Source: Myxococcales bacterium (lineage in GTDB: Bacteria > Myxococcota > Myxococcia > Myxococcales > Myxococcaceae). From it: 64,000 bases of DNA. Position 1 is the first letter of the stretch. Each line of letters begins with the position of its first letter. Made by a program: the position numbers and the translations under genes. Where the stretch lies: assembly GCA_016191815.1 (NCBI GenBank), contig JACPVI010000045.1:49495-113494 (forward strand), written 5' to 3'. Shown here piece by piece: positions 8,018-16,656 of this stretch. The notes under the pieces were generated by a model, which worked only from the letters and a program-made list of their open reading frames with translations, did no database searches and had not been told where the DNA came from.

Positions 8018-9348
8018 GGCCCGATGAGGAGAAAGGCGGCGCAGTAGAAGAACCCCGAGGCCGCGACCGTGGCCGGGAGCGATCGCCAACCCTCTCGCCT
8101 CGCCGCGACCATGGCGAGCGCCGCTGCCGAGGCAAGCCAGAACCAGCCGCGGAAGAAGAGCCCGTCACGGCAGGTCTCCTGCGCCCAGCGAAAGAAGCGA
8201 TGGAGCAAGGTGTGGTCTCTCACCCGGAAGCCCCAGGGGTTGGGATCGTCCCCGACGTGGAATGGATAGAAGACGCCCTCGGTATCGGCCCCGAGCAGCC
8301 GTCGAAACAGCCGCAGCCGGTTTCGCGCGTAGATCAGCGGGTGAGAGGCGACCCCCGACGCCCACTCGGAGTACAGCTCCCGGCGGCGCGTGCCCAGGCC
8401 GTGGAAGTCCAACGTCTTCAGCTCGGAGTGGAAGAAGAGGGGAATGAGGACGTGGGGGTGGTAGACCTGCTCCAGCTCCTCGGAGGACAGCTCGCGGCCG
8501 ATGATGGAGCCGGCGAGCAGGTCCTTGCGCTCCACGTATAGGCCCGCGAGATCGTGCGCGGGGATCTGGCAGGACATGCACACGTACTGCGGCCGGAAGA
8601 GCCAGTTGACGCCCGAGGGGACGAGGGCGACCAGCGCGCCGGAGGCGGCGATCGCCGCGAGCCTCCTCCACCCGACCAGACGGACTCGCAACCAAGCTCC
8701 AGCTCCGGTCGGCGCGAGACGGTCGTCCCGGTTCCGCCGAGCCTCGCCCAGCCCGGGCTGGTCCCCGTTCCGCGCGCTGGGCCCGAGCGAAGCCGGGGGG
8801 CCTATCGCCCACTGCGCGAGCTGCGCTCCGGCGGCCAGCGCCAGCGGCAGGGCGGCGATGAGCCCGTTGTAGCGAGCGAGGCAAGCGACCGCGAGCGCGA
8901 GGAGGGCAAGTGCGGGGCTTCGCCGATCCACCGCCGCCACCGCCCCCAGCAGCGCGGCGGCCATCATCACGTCCTTCCAGAGCGTCACCGCCAGCGACCA
9001 CACCGGCGGAAGCGCGAGGAAGAGCAACAGCGCAGCCAGCACCCCGGGGCGCCGATCCTCCGGAGCCCTGAGCGCGAGCAGCAGCATCCCTCCTCCCAGC
9101 GCCGCGAGCTGCGCGAGCAAGACCGGCCACAGCGAGCCCGAAGCACGCCCGGAGAGCCCGTACAGCCACGAGACGAACGGCGGGTACAGCTCCGAGTACT
9201 GCCCGCCGAGGCCCTGGGCGTATTGCCCCAGCGAGTCGCTGGACATCACCCCCGGGAAGAAGGCGATGAAGAGCAGAGCCGCCCACGCCAGCGTGGCGGC
9301 CAGGGCGATCCAGCGGAAGCCGCTCCGCCGGAGGAGCGCTCCTGCCAC
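7915..9348 (-). CDS. Polytopic GT-C-like membrane glycosyltransferase
   Basis: The 477-residue protein has roughly ten hydrophobic segments. A short periplasmic loop after the first has PGVMSSDSLGQYAQ, the acidic loop-1 pattern seen in GT-C enzymes and DUF6020-like proteins. A second large soluble region (about residues 250-370) has CMSCQIPAHD, with a CxxC. It begins with GTG, four bases from the stop of the C-methyltransferase gene, so it is the last gene of the leftward rmlD-methyltransferase unit. GT-C enzymes use lipid-linked sugars on the periplasmic side. The substrate is unknown. Its 3' end is duplicated at 5344-5446. Confidence 0.7.
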   Translation of the reverse strand: MAGALLRRSGFRWIALAATLAWAALLFIAFFPGVMSSDSLGQYAQGLGGQYSELYPPFVSWLYGLSGRASGSLWPVLLAQLAALGGGMLLLALRAPEDRRPGVLAALLLFLALPPVWSLAVTLWKDVMMAAALLGAVAAVDRRSPALALLALAVACLARYNGLIAALPLALAAGAQLAQWAIGPPASLGPSARNGDQPGLGEARRNRDDRLAPTGAGAWLRVRLVGWRRLAAIAASGALVALVPSGVNWLFRPQYVCMSCQIPAHDLAGLYVERKDLLAGSIIGRELSSEELEQVYHPHVLIPLFFHSELKTLDFHGLGTRRRELYSEWASGVASHPLIYARNRLRLFRRLLGADTEGVFYPFHVGDDPNPWGFRVRDHTLLHRFFRWAQETCRDGLFFRGWFWLASAAALAMVAARREGWRSLPATVAASGFFYCAAFLLIGPAGDFRYHCWTMVSVCASLLLLLRGSERSTAERG

Positions 9349-9349
9349 C

Positions 9350-10588
9350 TCAGACGACCTCGACCTTCGGCACCGGCAAGATGAAGCGCCCTCCCGCCGC
9401 GCGCCAGGCCTTCTCCTTCTCGAGGATCTCGTCCTTGTGGTTCCAGGCGAAGAGCAACGCGTAGTCGGGCCGGTCGTGCCGGAAGTGCTCCGGGCTCAGG
9501 ATGGGAATGTGCATACCGGGGCTGTAGAGGCCCTGCTTGGCCGGAGTGGCGTCCGCCAGGTATTCCAGCTCGTGGGGCCCAAGCTCGCAGTAGTTGAGCA
9601 AGACGTTCCCCTTCGCCGGCGCGGTGTAGCCCACCACCCGCTTGCCCTTGGCCCTGAGCTCGCGCACCAGCCGGCGGATGTCCTCCCTCAGGCCGGCCAC
9701 CTTTTGCGCGAAGTCGTCCAGGCGCGCGCGGTCGGCCACGCCGGCCTGCCGCTCCTGCTCCAGGTGGCGCGGCACCGACTCGTCGACGGGCTCGCCGCCC
9801 GCCCCCCGCCGGCGCCAGAACACCCGGAGGCTGCCGCCGTGCACCGGCTGGTCCTGCACCTCGAACACCTCGAAGCCGAACCGGTTGGCCAGCGACTCGA
9901 GCGCCCGAACCCCGAAGTAGGAGAGATGCTCGTGGTAGACGGTGTCGAATTCCAGGTGCTCGAGGAACGGCACCACGTAGGGCGCTTCCATCACGAAGAC
10001 GCCGCGCTCATCGAGCACCTGGTCGAGCCCCCGCATCACCTGGTCCAGGTCATCGATGTGCGCCACCACGTTGTTGGCGATCACCACCGAGGCCGGCCCC
10101 TCCTGCTTGCGGATCTGCTTCGAGAGGCCCTCGGTGAAGAAATCGGCGATCGTGGGCACCCCGCGGGAGCGCGCCACCTCCGCCACGTTGCGGGCCGGGT
10201 CCACTCCCAGCACCCGGAGCGGCCTTCCGAGCAGGGTGCGCAAGAGGATGCCGTCGTTGGAGCCGACCTCCACCACCAGCCCGCCCGGCGGCACGAAGCG
10301 CTCGGCGAGCTGCGCGGCGTACGCGGCGAAGTGCTTCGCCATCGCCTGCGACACCGAGGAGAAATAGAGGTAGTTGCGGAACAGCACCTCCGGGGAGACC
10401 ACGTGGGTGGTCTGGATGAGCGAGCACCCCTCGCAGTGCGAGAGCGCCAGGGGGTACTTGGCTTCGGGGAGATCGATCTCCTCCGCGCGCAAGAGGGCGT
10501 TGGCGGGCGGCTGCTCGCCGAGGTCGAGGAACTGCCGGAGCTCGGCGCCGCCGCAGACCCTGCAGTATTTTCGCTCGCGAACGGTCAT
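9350..10588 (-). CDS. SAM-dependent sugar C-methyltransferase (TylC3/NovU type)
   Basis: The 412-residue protein has the three-part architecture of sugar C-methyltransferases. It starts with a zinc-binding domain (CRVCGG near residue 8 and HCEGC near residue 52), continues with a class I SAM fold (VVEVGSNDGILLRTLL, about residues 108-123) and ends with the Methyltransf_14-type domain (KGNVLLNYC, LFAWNHKDEIL). Homologues add a methyl to C3 of a dTDP- or other nucleotide 4-keto-6-deoxysugar, or act on related sugars. Its place next to rmlD suggests a branched, C-methylated deoxysugar in the glycan. Substrate not proven. Confidence 0.88.
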   Translation of the reverse strand: MTVRERKYCRVCGGAELRQFLDLGEQPPANALLRAEEIDLPEAKYPLALSHCEGCSLIQTTHVVSPEVLFRNYLYFSSVSQAMAKHFAAYAAQLAERFVPPGGLVVEVGSNDGILLRTLLGRPLRVLGVDPARNVAEVARSRGVPTIADFFTEGLSKQIRKQEGPASVVIANNVVAHIDDLDQVMRGLDQVLDERGVFVMEAPYVVPFLEHLEFDTVYHEHLSYFGVRALESLANRFGFEVFEVQDQPVHGGSLRVFWRRRGAGGEPVDESVPRHLEQERQAGVADRARLDDFAQKVAGLREDIRRLVRELRAKGKRVVGYTAPAKGNVLLNYCELGPHELEYLADATPAKQGLYSPGMHIPILSPEHFRHDRPDYALLFAWNHKDEILEKEKAWRAAGGRFILPVPKVEVV

Positions 10589-10619
10589 GGCTGCCTTCTT
10601 CCGGGTCGGGTCTTCCTTG

Positions 10620-11468
10620 TCAAGGCGCCTTCGCCCCGAGCCAATCGGCCAGGGCCTGCTTCCAAGGTCGCATGCAGTACAGCCCCAGCCGCTCGAGGGC
10701 CTGGTGGGCGAGCACGGTGTAACGCGGCCGGGGGGTGGGAGAGCCGTACTCTTCGGTGGAGACCGGAGTCACCTTCGCCTCCAGGCCGGCGAGCCTCAAG
10801 CCCTCACGGGCCGCCTCGCACCACGAGGTCTCGCCCGAGCAGGTGGCGTGGTACAGCCCGCACGGGGCGCGGTCGATGAGGAGGACGAGCTGCGCGGCCA
10901 GCTCGCGCGTCCAGGTGGGACCGACGAATTGATCGTTGACCACTCGCAGCGGGAGGCCGCTCTTGGCCCGGCCGAAGATGGCCGCGAAGAAGTTGGGGCC
11001 GTCGCCGTACAGCTCCCCGGTGCGGGCGATGGTCCAGCGCCCGCCGGCACCTCGCACCTCCTCCTCGCCCGCGAGCTTCGAGCGCGCGTAGACGCCCAGC
11101 GGCCCGGTGGGGTCGGTCTCGAGGTAGGGCGCGCCCTTCTTGCCGTCAAAGACGTAGTCGGTGGAGAGGTGCAGGAGCAGAACGTCCGCCTTCGCGCAGG
11201 CCCGCGCCACATTGCCGGCGCCCGCCGCGTTCACCGCGAAGGCCGCGGCTTCGTCCTGCTCGGCCCGGTCCACCTGGGTGTAGGCGGCGCAGTTGGCGAC
11301 CAGGTCGGGCTTGGAGCGGGAGAGCTGCCGCTCCAAGGACGGCGGACGGGTGATGTCGCACTCCTCGATGTCGGCCGAGTCGACCTCCCAGCCGCCGCGG
11401 ACCAAGGCCGGCACCAGCTCGCGCGCGAGCATCCCTTTCCCGCCGATCACCAGCGCCCGCCGGCTCAC
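10620..11468 (-). CDS. rmlD: dTDP-4-dehydrorhamnose reductase
   Basis: This 282-residue SDR protein has the NAD(P) motif GGKGMLA, the catalytic triad segments HLSTDYVFDG and YARSKLAGE, and PxGxYARSK spacing typical of RmlD. It reduces the 4-keto group of dTDP-4-keto-L-rhamnose. The start is a GTG at 11468 overlapping the stop of the upstream methyltransferase gene (GTGA). The open frame continues upstream to 12410, but that part is antisense-like and is not homologous. It lies about 5 kb from rmlA-rmlC and on the other strand, so the rhamnose genes are split into two transcripts. Confidence 0.93.
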   Translation of the reverse strand: MSRRALVIGGKGMLARELVPALVRGGWEVDSADIEECDITRPPSLERQLSRSKPDLVANCAAYTQVDRAEQDEAAAFAVNAAGAGNVARACAKADVLLLHLSTDYVFDGKKGAPYLETDPTGPLGVYARSKLAGEEEVRGAGGRWTIARTGELYGDGPNFFAAIFGRAKSGLPLRVVNDQFVGPTWTRELAAQLVLLIDRAPCGLYHATCSGETSWCEAAREGLRLAGLEAKVTPVSTEEYGSPTPRPRYTVLAHQALERLGLYCMRPWKQALADWLGAKAP

Positions 11469-12388
11469 GACGCCGCTCTCGGTCTGGACGCCATGATCAG
11501 CATTCCCCCGCGGCCTGCCGCGGCCGAGGCCGGCACCAGCGGGAGGGAGAAGGCGACCAGCGCGCTCCCGAGCAGGTAACTCGCGGACACCTGTGCCGCA
11601 CCCGCGGGGCTCTTGCGACCGGTGAGACGGTAGAAGAACACGTTTGGATCCGGCAGCACCGCGTTGAGCGCGCTCTGGGCCCAGCCGAACAGGTCCAGCT
11701 CGATCTCCTGGTGCCACCTCCGGACGACCTCGAGGCCCGCCCCATCGAGCAGGCAGGTCAGCGAGCGGTCGCCGAAGTGGTAAAGGTGGCGAGGGACATC
11801 GAGGTGGAACCACCGCGGGCCGAAGAGGCGCGCCTGGAGCCCTTGCGCATCGGGCACCGCCACGAACAGCGCGCCATCCGGGGAAAGCAGCCGCGCCGCC
11901 CGCTCGATGACTCCGCGGGGATCTCTCATGTGCTCGAGGCTGTGCCAAAGAGTGATGCAGCCGAACGGCCCGGCGCCTGCCACCTCGTCGACGGTTTCTG
12001 CGACCTCCAGACCGCCGCCGCGGGCGATGGAGGGGTTCATCTCGGTCCCCATCACCCCCCAACCCTTCTCCCGGGCGGCGAGCAGGAAGGTGCCGTCGCC
12101 GCAACCGAGGTCGAGGAGCTTTCTCCCGCGGGCGCCGCCGGTGAGGGACTCGACCCAGCGCAGCCGCCTTTGGGCGCAGAAGGAGGCGGTGAAGCCGTGC
12201 CGGCCGCCGTGGTACGCCGCTCCGTAGTAGCGCGAGAGGTCTTCCGGCTGGGGGCTGGTGTGCCCCAGGCCGCACTGCTGGCAGGCGAGTACGGAGAAGC
12301 GCTCGCGGGTCTGGGGATCCTCGACCTCCGGGTAGCGGGGGGAGAGGGCTCCGCCGCAGCCGCGGCAAGCTGTCTGGTTGGGCTCCAT
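11465..12388 (-). CDS. SAM-dependent methyltransferase with N-terminal zinc ribbon and hydrophobic tail
   Basis: The 307-residue protein has a zinc-ribbon pair (CRGCGG and CQQCG, residues 8-41), a class I methyltransferase core (LLDLGCGDGTFLLAA, LWHSLEHMRDP, GALFVAVPD) and a C-terminal hydrophobic hairpin (SASYLLGSALVAFSLPLVPASAAAG) that may associate with the membrane. Similar proteins sit in polysaccharide loci and methylate sugars or lipid-linked glycans. It overlaps rmlD and is divergent from the family-2 glycosyltransferase at 12439. The acceptor is unknown. Confidence 0.82.
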   Translation of the reverse strand: MEPNQTACRGCGGALSPRYPEVEDPQTRERFSVLACQQCGLGHTSPQPEDLSRYYGAAYHGGRHGFTASFCAQRRLRWVESLTGGARGRKLLDLGCGDGTFLLAAREKGWGVMGTEMNPSIARGGGLEVAETVDEVAGAGPFGCITLWHSLEHMRDPRGVIERAARLLSPDGALFVAVPDAQGLQARLFGPRWFHLDVPRHLYHFGDRSLTCLLDGAGLEVVRRWHQEIELDLFGWAQSALNAVLPDPNVFFYRLTGRKSPAGAAQVSASYLLGSALVAFSLPLVPASAAAGRGGMLIMASRPRAAS

Positions 12389-12438
12389 CGCTCGTCCTGC
12401 TTGTCCTCAAAGCACGCGTCGGCTATGGCGTGCCGGCC

Positions 12439-13170
12439 ATGAAGCCCGTCGTGCTGATGCTTGCGTACAACGCCGAGCGGACCCTTGCCAAGACATTCGC
12501 GGCCCTTCCCGATCGGCTGAAGCCACACGTGATCGTGGGCGACGACTTCAGCTCCGACCGCACCGCGGAGGTTGCCAAGGAATTGGGCATCCGGGTGGTC
12601 CGCCACGAGCAGAACCTGAATTACGGCGGGAACCTCAAGCGGCTGTTCAAGGTATTCCTGGAAGAAGGCGGCGACGTGGCGATCGAGATCCACGCCGACT
12701 ACCAGTACGAGCCGGCGCTGGCGGACCTGATGATCGAATACATCTCGCGCGGCTTTTACGACGTGATTCAGGGCAATCGCATCCGCACCCGCGACGAGGC
12801 TCTGGCCGGCGGGATGCCGCTCTACCGGTGGCTGGGGAACCGGACGCTCACGCTGTTCGAGAACCTGTGGTTCGGCACCGCCTTCGGGGAGTGGCACAGC
12901 GGGATGCGCGCCTACTCCCGGGAGGTGATCGCGGCGCTACCCTTCGACACCTACGCGGACACCCACGCCTTCGCCAGCGACATCCTGATGGACTGCGTGG
13001 CCCGAGGGTTCAGGGTGGCGGAGGTGCCCTGTCCGGTGAGGTACGAGCCGGACAGCTCTTCGGTGAACGTGCCCAACCTGTTCCGTTACACGTTCAAGAC
13101 GGTGCGCTCGGCGTTCCGGCACCCGCCGTGGCGGAGGCAGAAGCCCAAGGTGTGGAGGCCCGACCAGTAG
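12439..13170 (+). CDS. Family 2 glycosyltransferase (DPM1-like)
   Basis: The protein of about 243 residues has the GT-A fold signatures VVLMLAYNAERTL, IVGDDFSSDRTAEVA and an EIHADYQYEP metal-binding region in place of a strict DxD, then a conserved RMRAYSRE-like acceptor part. It lacks membrane helices. It would transfer a sugar from a nucleotide donor to polyprenyl phosphate or a growing glycan at the cytoplasmic face. The ATG at 12439 gives MKPVVLM; a GTG at 12430 is in frame. No clear ribosome binding site decides. The polytopic protein gene starts three bases after its stop, so they are likely one unit. Confidence 0.85.
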   Translation: MKPVVLMLAYNAERTLAKTFAALPDRLKPHVIVGDDFSSDRTAEVAKELGIRVVRHEQNLNYGGNLKRLFKVFLEEGGDVAIEIHADYQYEPALADLMIEYISRGFYDVIQGNRIRTRDEALAGGMPLYRWLGNRTLTLFENLWFGTAFGEWHSGMRAYSREVIAALPFDTYADTHAFASDILMDCVARGFRVAEVPCPVRYEPDSSSVNVPNLFRYTFKTVRSAFRHPPWRRQKPKVWRPDQ

Positions 13171-13172
13171 GG

Positions 13173-15227
13173 ATGGGCCCCACGCACCGAGACCTGTACG
13201 TCGCTCCCTGGCGGCGGCTCGACTGGGCGTGCGTGGCGCTGATCCTCGGCTGGGGCGTGGCCTGGCTCTCGCCGAACCTGGGGCACCCTTCCATTCACAA
13301 CTGGGACGAGGCGCTGCACCAGGTGGTGACGCGGGGGGTTTACGACAGCTTCTTCTACCCGCACATGTACGCGGACCCGCTGTACCCCACTCACCCGGAG
13401 CAGTGGTGGTACGCGGACGTGTGGCTGCTCAAGCCGGCGGGGCCGTTCTGGTTCGGCGCGGCGCTGATGCACCTCATCGGGGTGACTCCGCTGGCGCTGA
13501 GGATCGGTTCGCTCCTCGGGGAGCTGGGGGCGGCGGTGGCTCTGTGCCTGATGGTCCGCGGCGTGGCCGGGAGGCTGTGGGCGACCATCGGCGCGCTCGG
13601 CTTTCTCGCTCTGCCGTTCGGGTGGATCCTGACTCAGGGGCACATGTTCGGCGACGCGACGGACTGCACGCTGGTGGGCTGGGTGACGGTGTCGATGGCG
13701 ATGCTGCTCTGGTCGGTGGAGAAACAGTCTTGGAGGTGGGCGGCGGCGGCGGGGGCGGCGGCGGGCGCAGCGTATCTGTGCAAGACGCTGTTGGCGCTGG
13801 CGCCGCTCGGGGTGGCGGGGGTGATGTGGCTTCTCGGGGTGGTGCGCTTTTGCGCGGGGCCGCGGCTGAAATCGGTGGCGGCGATGTTCGGCGCGGCGGT
13901 CTTGGTGGCCGCGCCCTGGAACCTGTACGCCGCCTGGAAGTGGCCGGCGGTGTATTTCGCGGGATCGAAGTTGGCGTTTGGCCACATCCTCCAGGGCTCG
14001 GGGGCGGACGTGGGGCCGTGGGCGCGGCCGTTCGATGCGATCTTCAACGAGGTGAACGCCACCGAGCTGCGGCCGATCCCGGTGGCGGTGGGGGTGCTGG
14101 TGTTGGGCTGGCTCCTCTACCGCGCGCTCCGGCGCCGGGAGTTCGTGGTGGTGGGGCTCGCCCTGTGGCTCGGGTCCACCTGGGTGATGCACTCCATCGT
14201 GAGCGTGAAGGCGCCGGCGCACGTGTGGAACGCGGTGCCGGCGGTGTTCGCCGGGCTGGCGATCATCGGGGTGGACGTCTGGAGGTCGGGTCCGCTGGGG
14301 GCGGCGGCGGTGGCGGCGTTCGCGAGCGGCTGGGCGATCGGAGCGGTTCCGGGCCTGGGCCGCGTGCGCGAGTGGCTTCCGTCGTCGTTCGACCAGACGC
14401 GGAGGCTGCCGGGGCTGGCGGAGGGGGCGGTGCTGATCGCGGCTGCGGTGGTGGTCGGGCTGTTATTGGGCCTCAGGCGGCGTGGGCGGGCGGTGGTGGT
14501 GCCGGTGTTGGCGGCGGGGGCGTCGGTGCTGGTGGGGTGGACCTTGCTGGTGAAGGGCCCCTCGGAGCTGAGGCGCGCCGAGGGAGAGAAGCGGCCGACG
14601 AGATACGCGAGTCACACCAGGGAGCTGGGGTTGGCGTTGGGGGAGCTGACTCCGCCTCGAAGCGTGCTGTGGCAGGAGATCGACGTTGACCCGAAGGATC
14701 AGTTCGAGGTGCAGAACCTGATGTTCTGGAGCGGGCGGATGAGCTACCGCCGAGGGCCGGATCTGGCGGCGGCGCAGGCGAAGGGCTACGAGTCGTATCT
14801 GATTTCGCCGGTGGCCCGGCCGTACGCGCCGGTGGAGGGCGTGCCGGCGCACGCCTGGCTGCGGGCGTACGACCTGGGGAGGCCGGGCGAGCCTCCTCCG
14901 ATTCCCGCCGGAGCGACGCCGCTGGATGTCCAGCTCGAGGGGGCGAGCGTGCTCGGCTTCGCATCGGGGAGGATCGATGGGGAGCGGGACCGGTACGCGT
15001 TTTTCGTGAGGCCGAGAGGGGTGCCGGCGGAGCTGCGGATCGTCTTTCACACCCGCGCGGGCTCAGAGGAGCAGCTGGTGGCGCCGGAGGCGTGCTTGCG
15101 GGGACGGGCGAGCCTGGCCGACGTCCCCTGGTTCATTCTCCCGGTGGTGGGCCCGCCCCGGGGCGAGTTGGAAGCCCTTGAACTTGGAGGCGTCCGCGTG
15201 GGAGTCGGGCGGTTCAGGCCTCCCTGA
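13173..15227 (+). CDS. Polytopic ArnT/PMT-like (GT39-type) glycosyltransferase
   Basis: The 684-residue product starts at an ATG three bases after the glycosyltransferase stop, preceded by GG only. It has about eleven to twelve hydrophobic segments. The first periplasmic loop contains NWDEALHQVV, matching the DE-containing loop of GT39 enzymes, and a soluble C-terminal domain of about 200 residues follows. Such enzymes use polyprenyl-phosphate sugars as donors on the outer side of the inner membrane, consistent with the DPM1-like gene just upstream. The last 14 bases overlap the convergent gene that ends at 15214. Confidence 0.8.
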   Translation: MGPTHRDLYVAPWRRLDWACVALILGWGVAWLSPNLGHPSIHNWDEALHQVVTRGVYDSFFYPHMYADPLYPTHPEQWWYADVWLLKPAGPFWFGAALMHLIGVTPLALRIGSLLGELGAAVALCLMVRGVAGRLWATIGALGFLALPFGWILTQGHMFGDATDCTLVGWVTVSMAMLLWSVEKQSWRWAAAAGAAAGAAYLCKTLLALAPLGVAGVMWLLGVVRFCAGPRLKSVAAMFGAAVLVAAPWNLYAAWKWPAVYFAGSKLAFGHILQGSGADVGPWARPFDAIFNEVNATELRPIPVAVGVLVLGWLLYRALRRREFVVVGLALWLGSTWVMHSIVSVKAPAHVWNAVPAVFAGLAIIGVDVWRSGPLGAAAVAAFASGWAIGAVPGLGRVREWLPSSFDQTRRLPGLAEGAVLIAAAVVVGLLLGLRRRGRAVVVPVLAAGASVLVGWTLLVKGPSELRRAEGEKRPTRYASHTRELGLALGELTPPRSVLWQEIDVDPKDQFEVQNLMFWSGRMSYRRGPDLAAAQAKGYESYLISPVARPYAPVEGVPAHAWLRAYDLGRPGEPPPIPAGATPLDVQLEGASVLGFASGRIDGERDRYAFFVRPRGVPAELRIVFHTRAGSEEQLVAPEACLRGRASLADVPWFILPVVGPPRGELEALELGGVRVGVGRFRPP

Positions 15228-16644
15228 GCGGGCGCTCCGATGGTTGGTCGCTTCTGGTGTCCGGCGACTGAGGCGCCGCATCCGTCGGATGTAGCGCGGC
15301 GATCGCGCAGCAGAGCGCGCCGATGACGAGAAAGTAGTAGTTGGCGAAGGCTTGCTTGGCGAAGCCGAAGAACAGCAGGTAGAGCAGCGCCGAGGCGGCG
15401 GCGAACCCAAAGGGACTTCGGGGAGCCCGCCAGAAGGCAAACCCAAGGACCGGCACTACGGCCGCGAAGCTCACCCATCCGGGGAGTACCGGTATCCCCT
15501 CGCGCGCAGTCCAGGCCACGAAGCTCAGGGCGTCGGGGCGAAACGGCTGCTTGCCTTGGAACGTGACCACGGAACTGACGAATCCGCCGACATCCCACAG
15601 CGCCAACGGCAGGGTGACAGCGAGAGCGAGAATGACCGCCTTGAGCGAGAAGCGGAGCAGCTCTCGTCGCGCGGCAGGTGCGATCAGCAGCATGAGCGGC
15701 GCGATCAGGACGAAATACTGCTTCACCGCAAGAAGAAGCCCGAGACCATAGGGCAACGCCCTCGGGGCGCGACACGCGAGAAAGATCGCGACTGCCAACA
15801 TCAGGATCGCGTTCGCTTCGGTCCAGCCTTGCTCCAGTACGAACAGTCCGCGCGGAGTGAACAAGAAGATCGCTGCAGCCGCGGTCGAAAGGCGTCCCGG
15901 CCGGGCGTACGCCATTAGCGCCCCGGAGGCAGTCAGGGCGACCAGGTTCGCGTAGCGGTAGTCCCCCGCGAGGAGGTGGCCGGGGGCCGCGAGCAGCAAG
16001 CTCAGAGGCGGGTAGGGATAGCCAACCTTCACGGTCGTGGCGTCGGCGATGCCGGGGGCGTACCAGTGCGTGTGCCCGTAGATATTCGGCATGTTCACCG
16101 AGTAGGGGTTCGTCCAACGACCGAGCGCTGAAAAGGCCTCGCGGTGCCAGACGTGCACGTCGATGAAGGGGCTGGGCGAAGCCTCCAAAAGCCAAAGGCC
16201 GAGCAGGAAGTGCCCGAGCAACATGAGTGGAATCGCCGCTCTGCCCAGCCACGGTCTTGGAGAAAGCGCTGCGCCGAGGAGCACGGCGGCCGCCACCACG
16301 TAGTAGTGGTGCGTGACAAAGTCCGCCCCGTGGCGCAGATAGACGCCCGGCGCCGTAGTGAGGTGGACCCCGAACTGGTAGGCAAGCCCGGCGCCTAGGA
16401 TTGCCACGGCGAGTCGGTCGTTCCGGCGCTCGATGACTGCGACCCGAATCGAAGCAAGCGCCAGCACCGCGAGAGCGATGGAGCCAATGAGGCATCCAAT
16501 CGCCGTCGGATGCAGCGTTCCGTTGGTGAGTTGGAGCGCGTAGCCCAACAGGATCGCGGCAATGGCGAGCGCCGGAGCCGAGAGCCAGACGTCGTGAGGG
16601 CGTTTGAGGTCTTCCAACTGCCCGGCGTTTCGCACAGGCCACAC
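15214..16644 (-). CDS. Polytopic membrane glycosyltransferase (GT87/DUF2029-like)
   Basis: The 476-residue protein has about a dozen predicted membrane helices. A first large periplasmic loop carries PFIDVHVWHREAFSAL and NPYSVNMPN, which fit GT87-type mannosyl/arabinosyltransferase-like proteins that start with a D-containing loop and NPY. KVGYPYPPLSLLLAAP is the Y-P-P motif seen in this group. It starts at GTG 16644, 12 bases after the upstream gene stop, so the two membrane proteins form a leftward pair. It probably transfers a sugar from a lipid-phosphate donor; donor and acceptor are unknown. Confidence 0.72.
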   Translation of the reverse strand: MWPVRNAGQLEDLKRPHDVWLSAPALAIAAILLGYALQLTNGTLHPTAIGCLIGSIALAVLALASIRVAVIERRNDRLAVAILGAGLAYQFGVHLTTAPGVYLRHGADFVTHHYYVVAAAVLLGAALSPRPWLGRAAIPLMLLGHFLLGLWLLEASPSPFIDVHVWHREAFSALGRWTNPYSVNMPNIYGHTHWYAPGIADATTVKVGYPYPPLSLLLAAPGHLLAGDYRYANLVALTASGALMAYARPGRLSTAAAAIFLFTPRGLFVLEQGWTEANAILMLAVAIFLACRAPRALPYGLGLLLAVKQYFVLIAPLMLLIAPAARRELLRFSLKAVILALAVTLPLALWDVGGFVSSVVTFQGKQPFRPDALSFVAWTAREGIPVLPGWVSFAAVVPVLGFAFWRAPRSPFGFAAASALLYLLFFGFAKQAFANYYFLVIGALCCAIAALHPTDAAPQSPDTRSDQPSERPLREA

Positions 16645-16656
16645 CGGGGCGCAAGC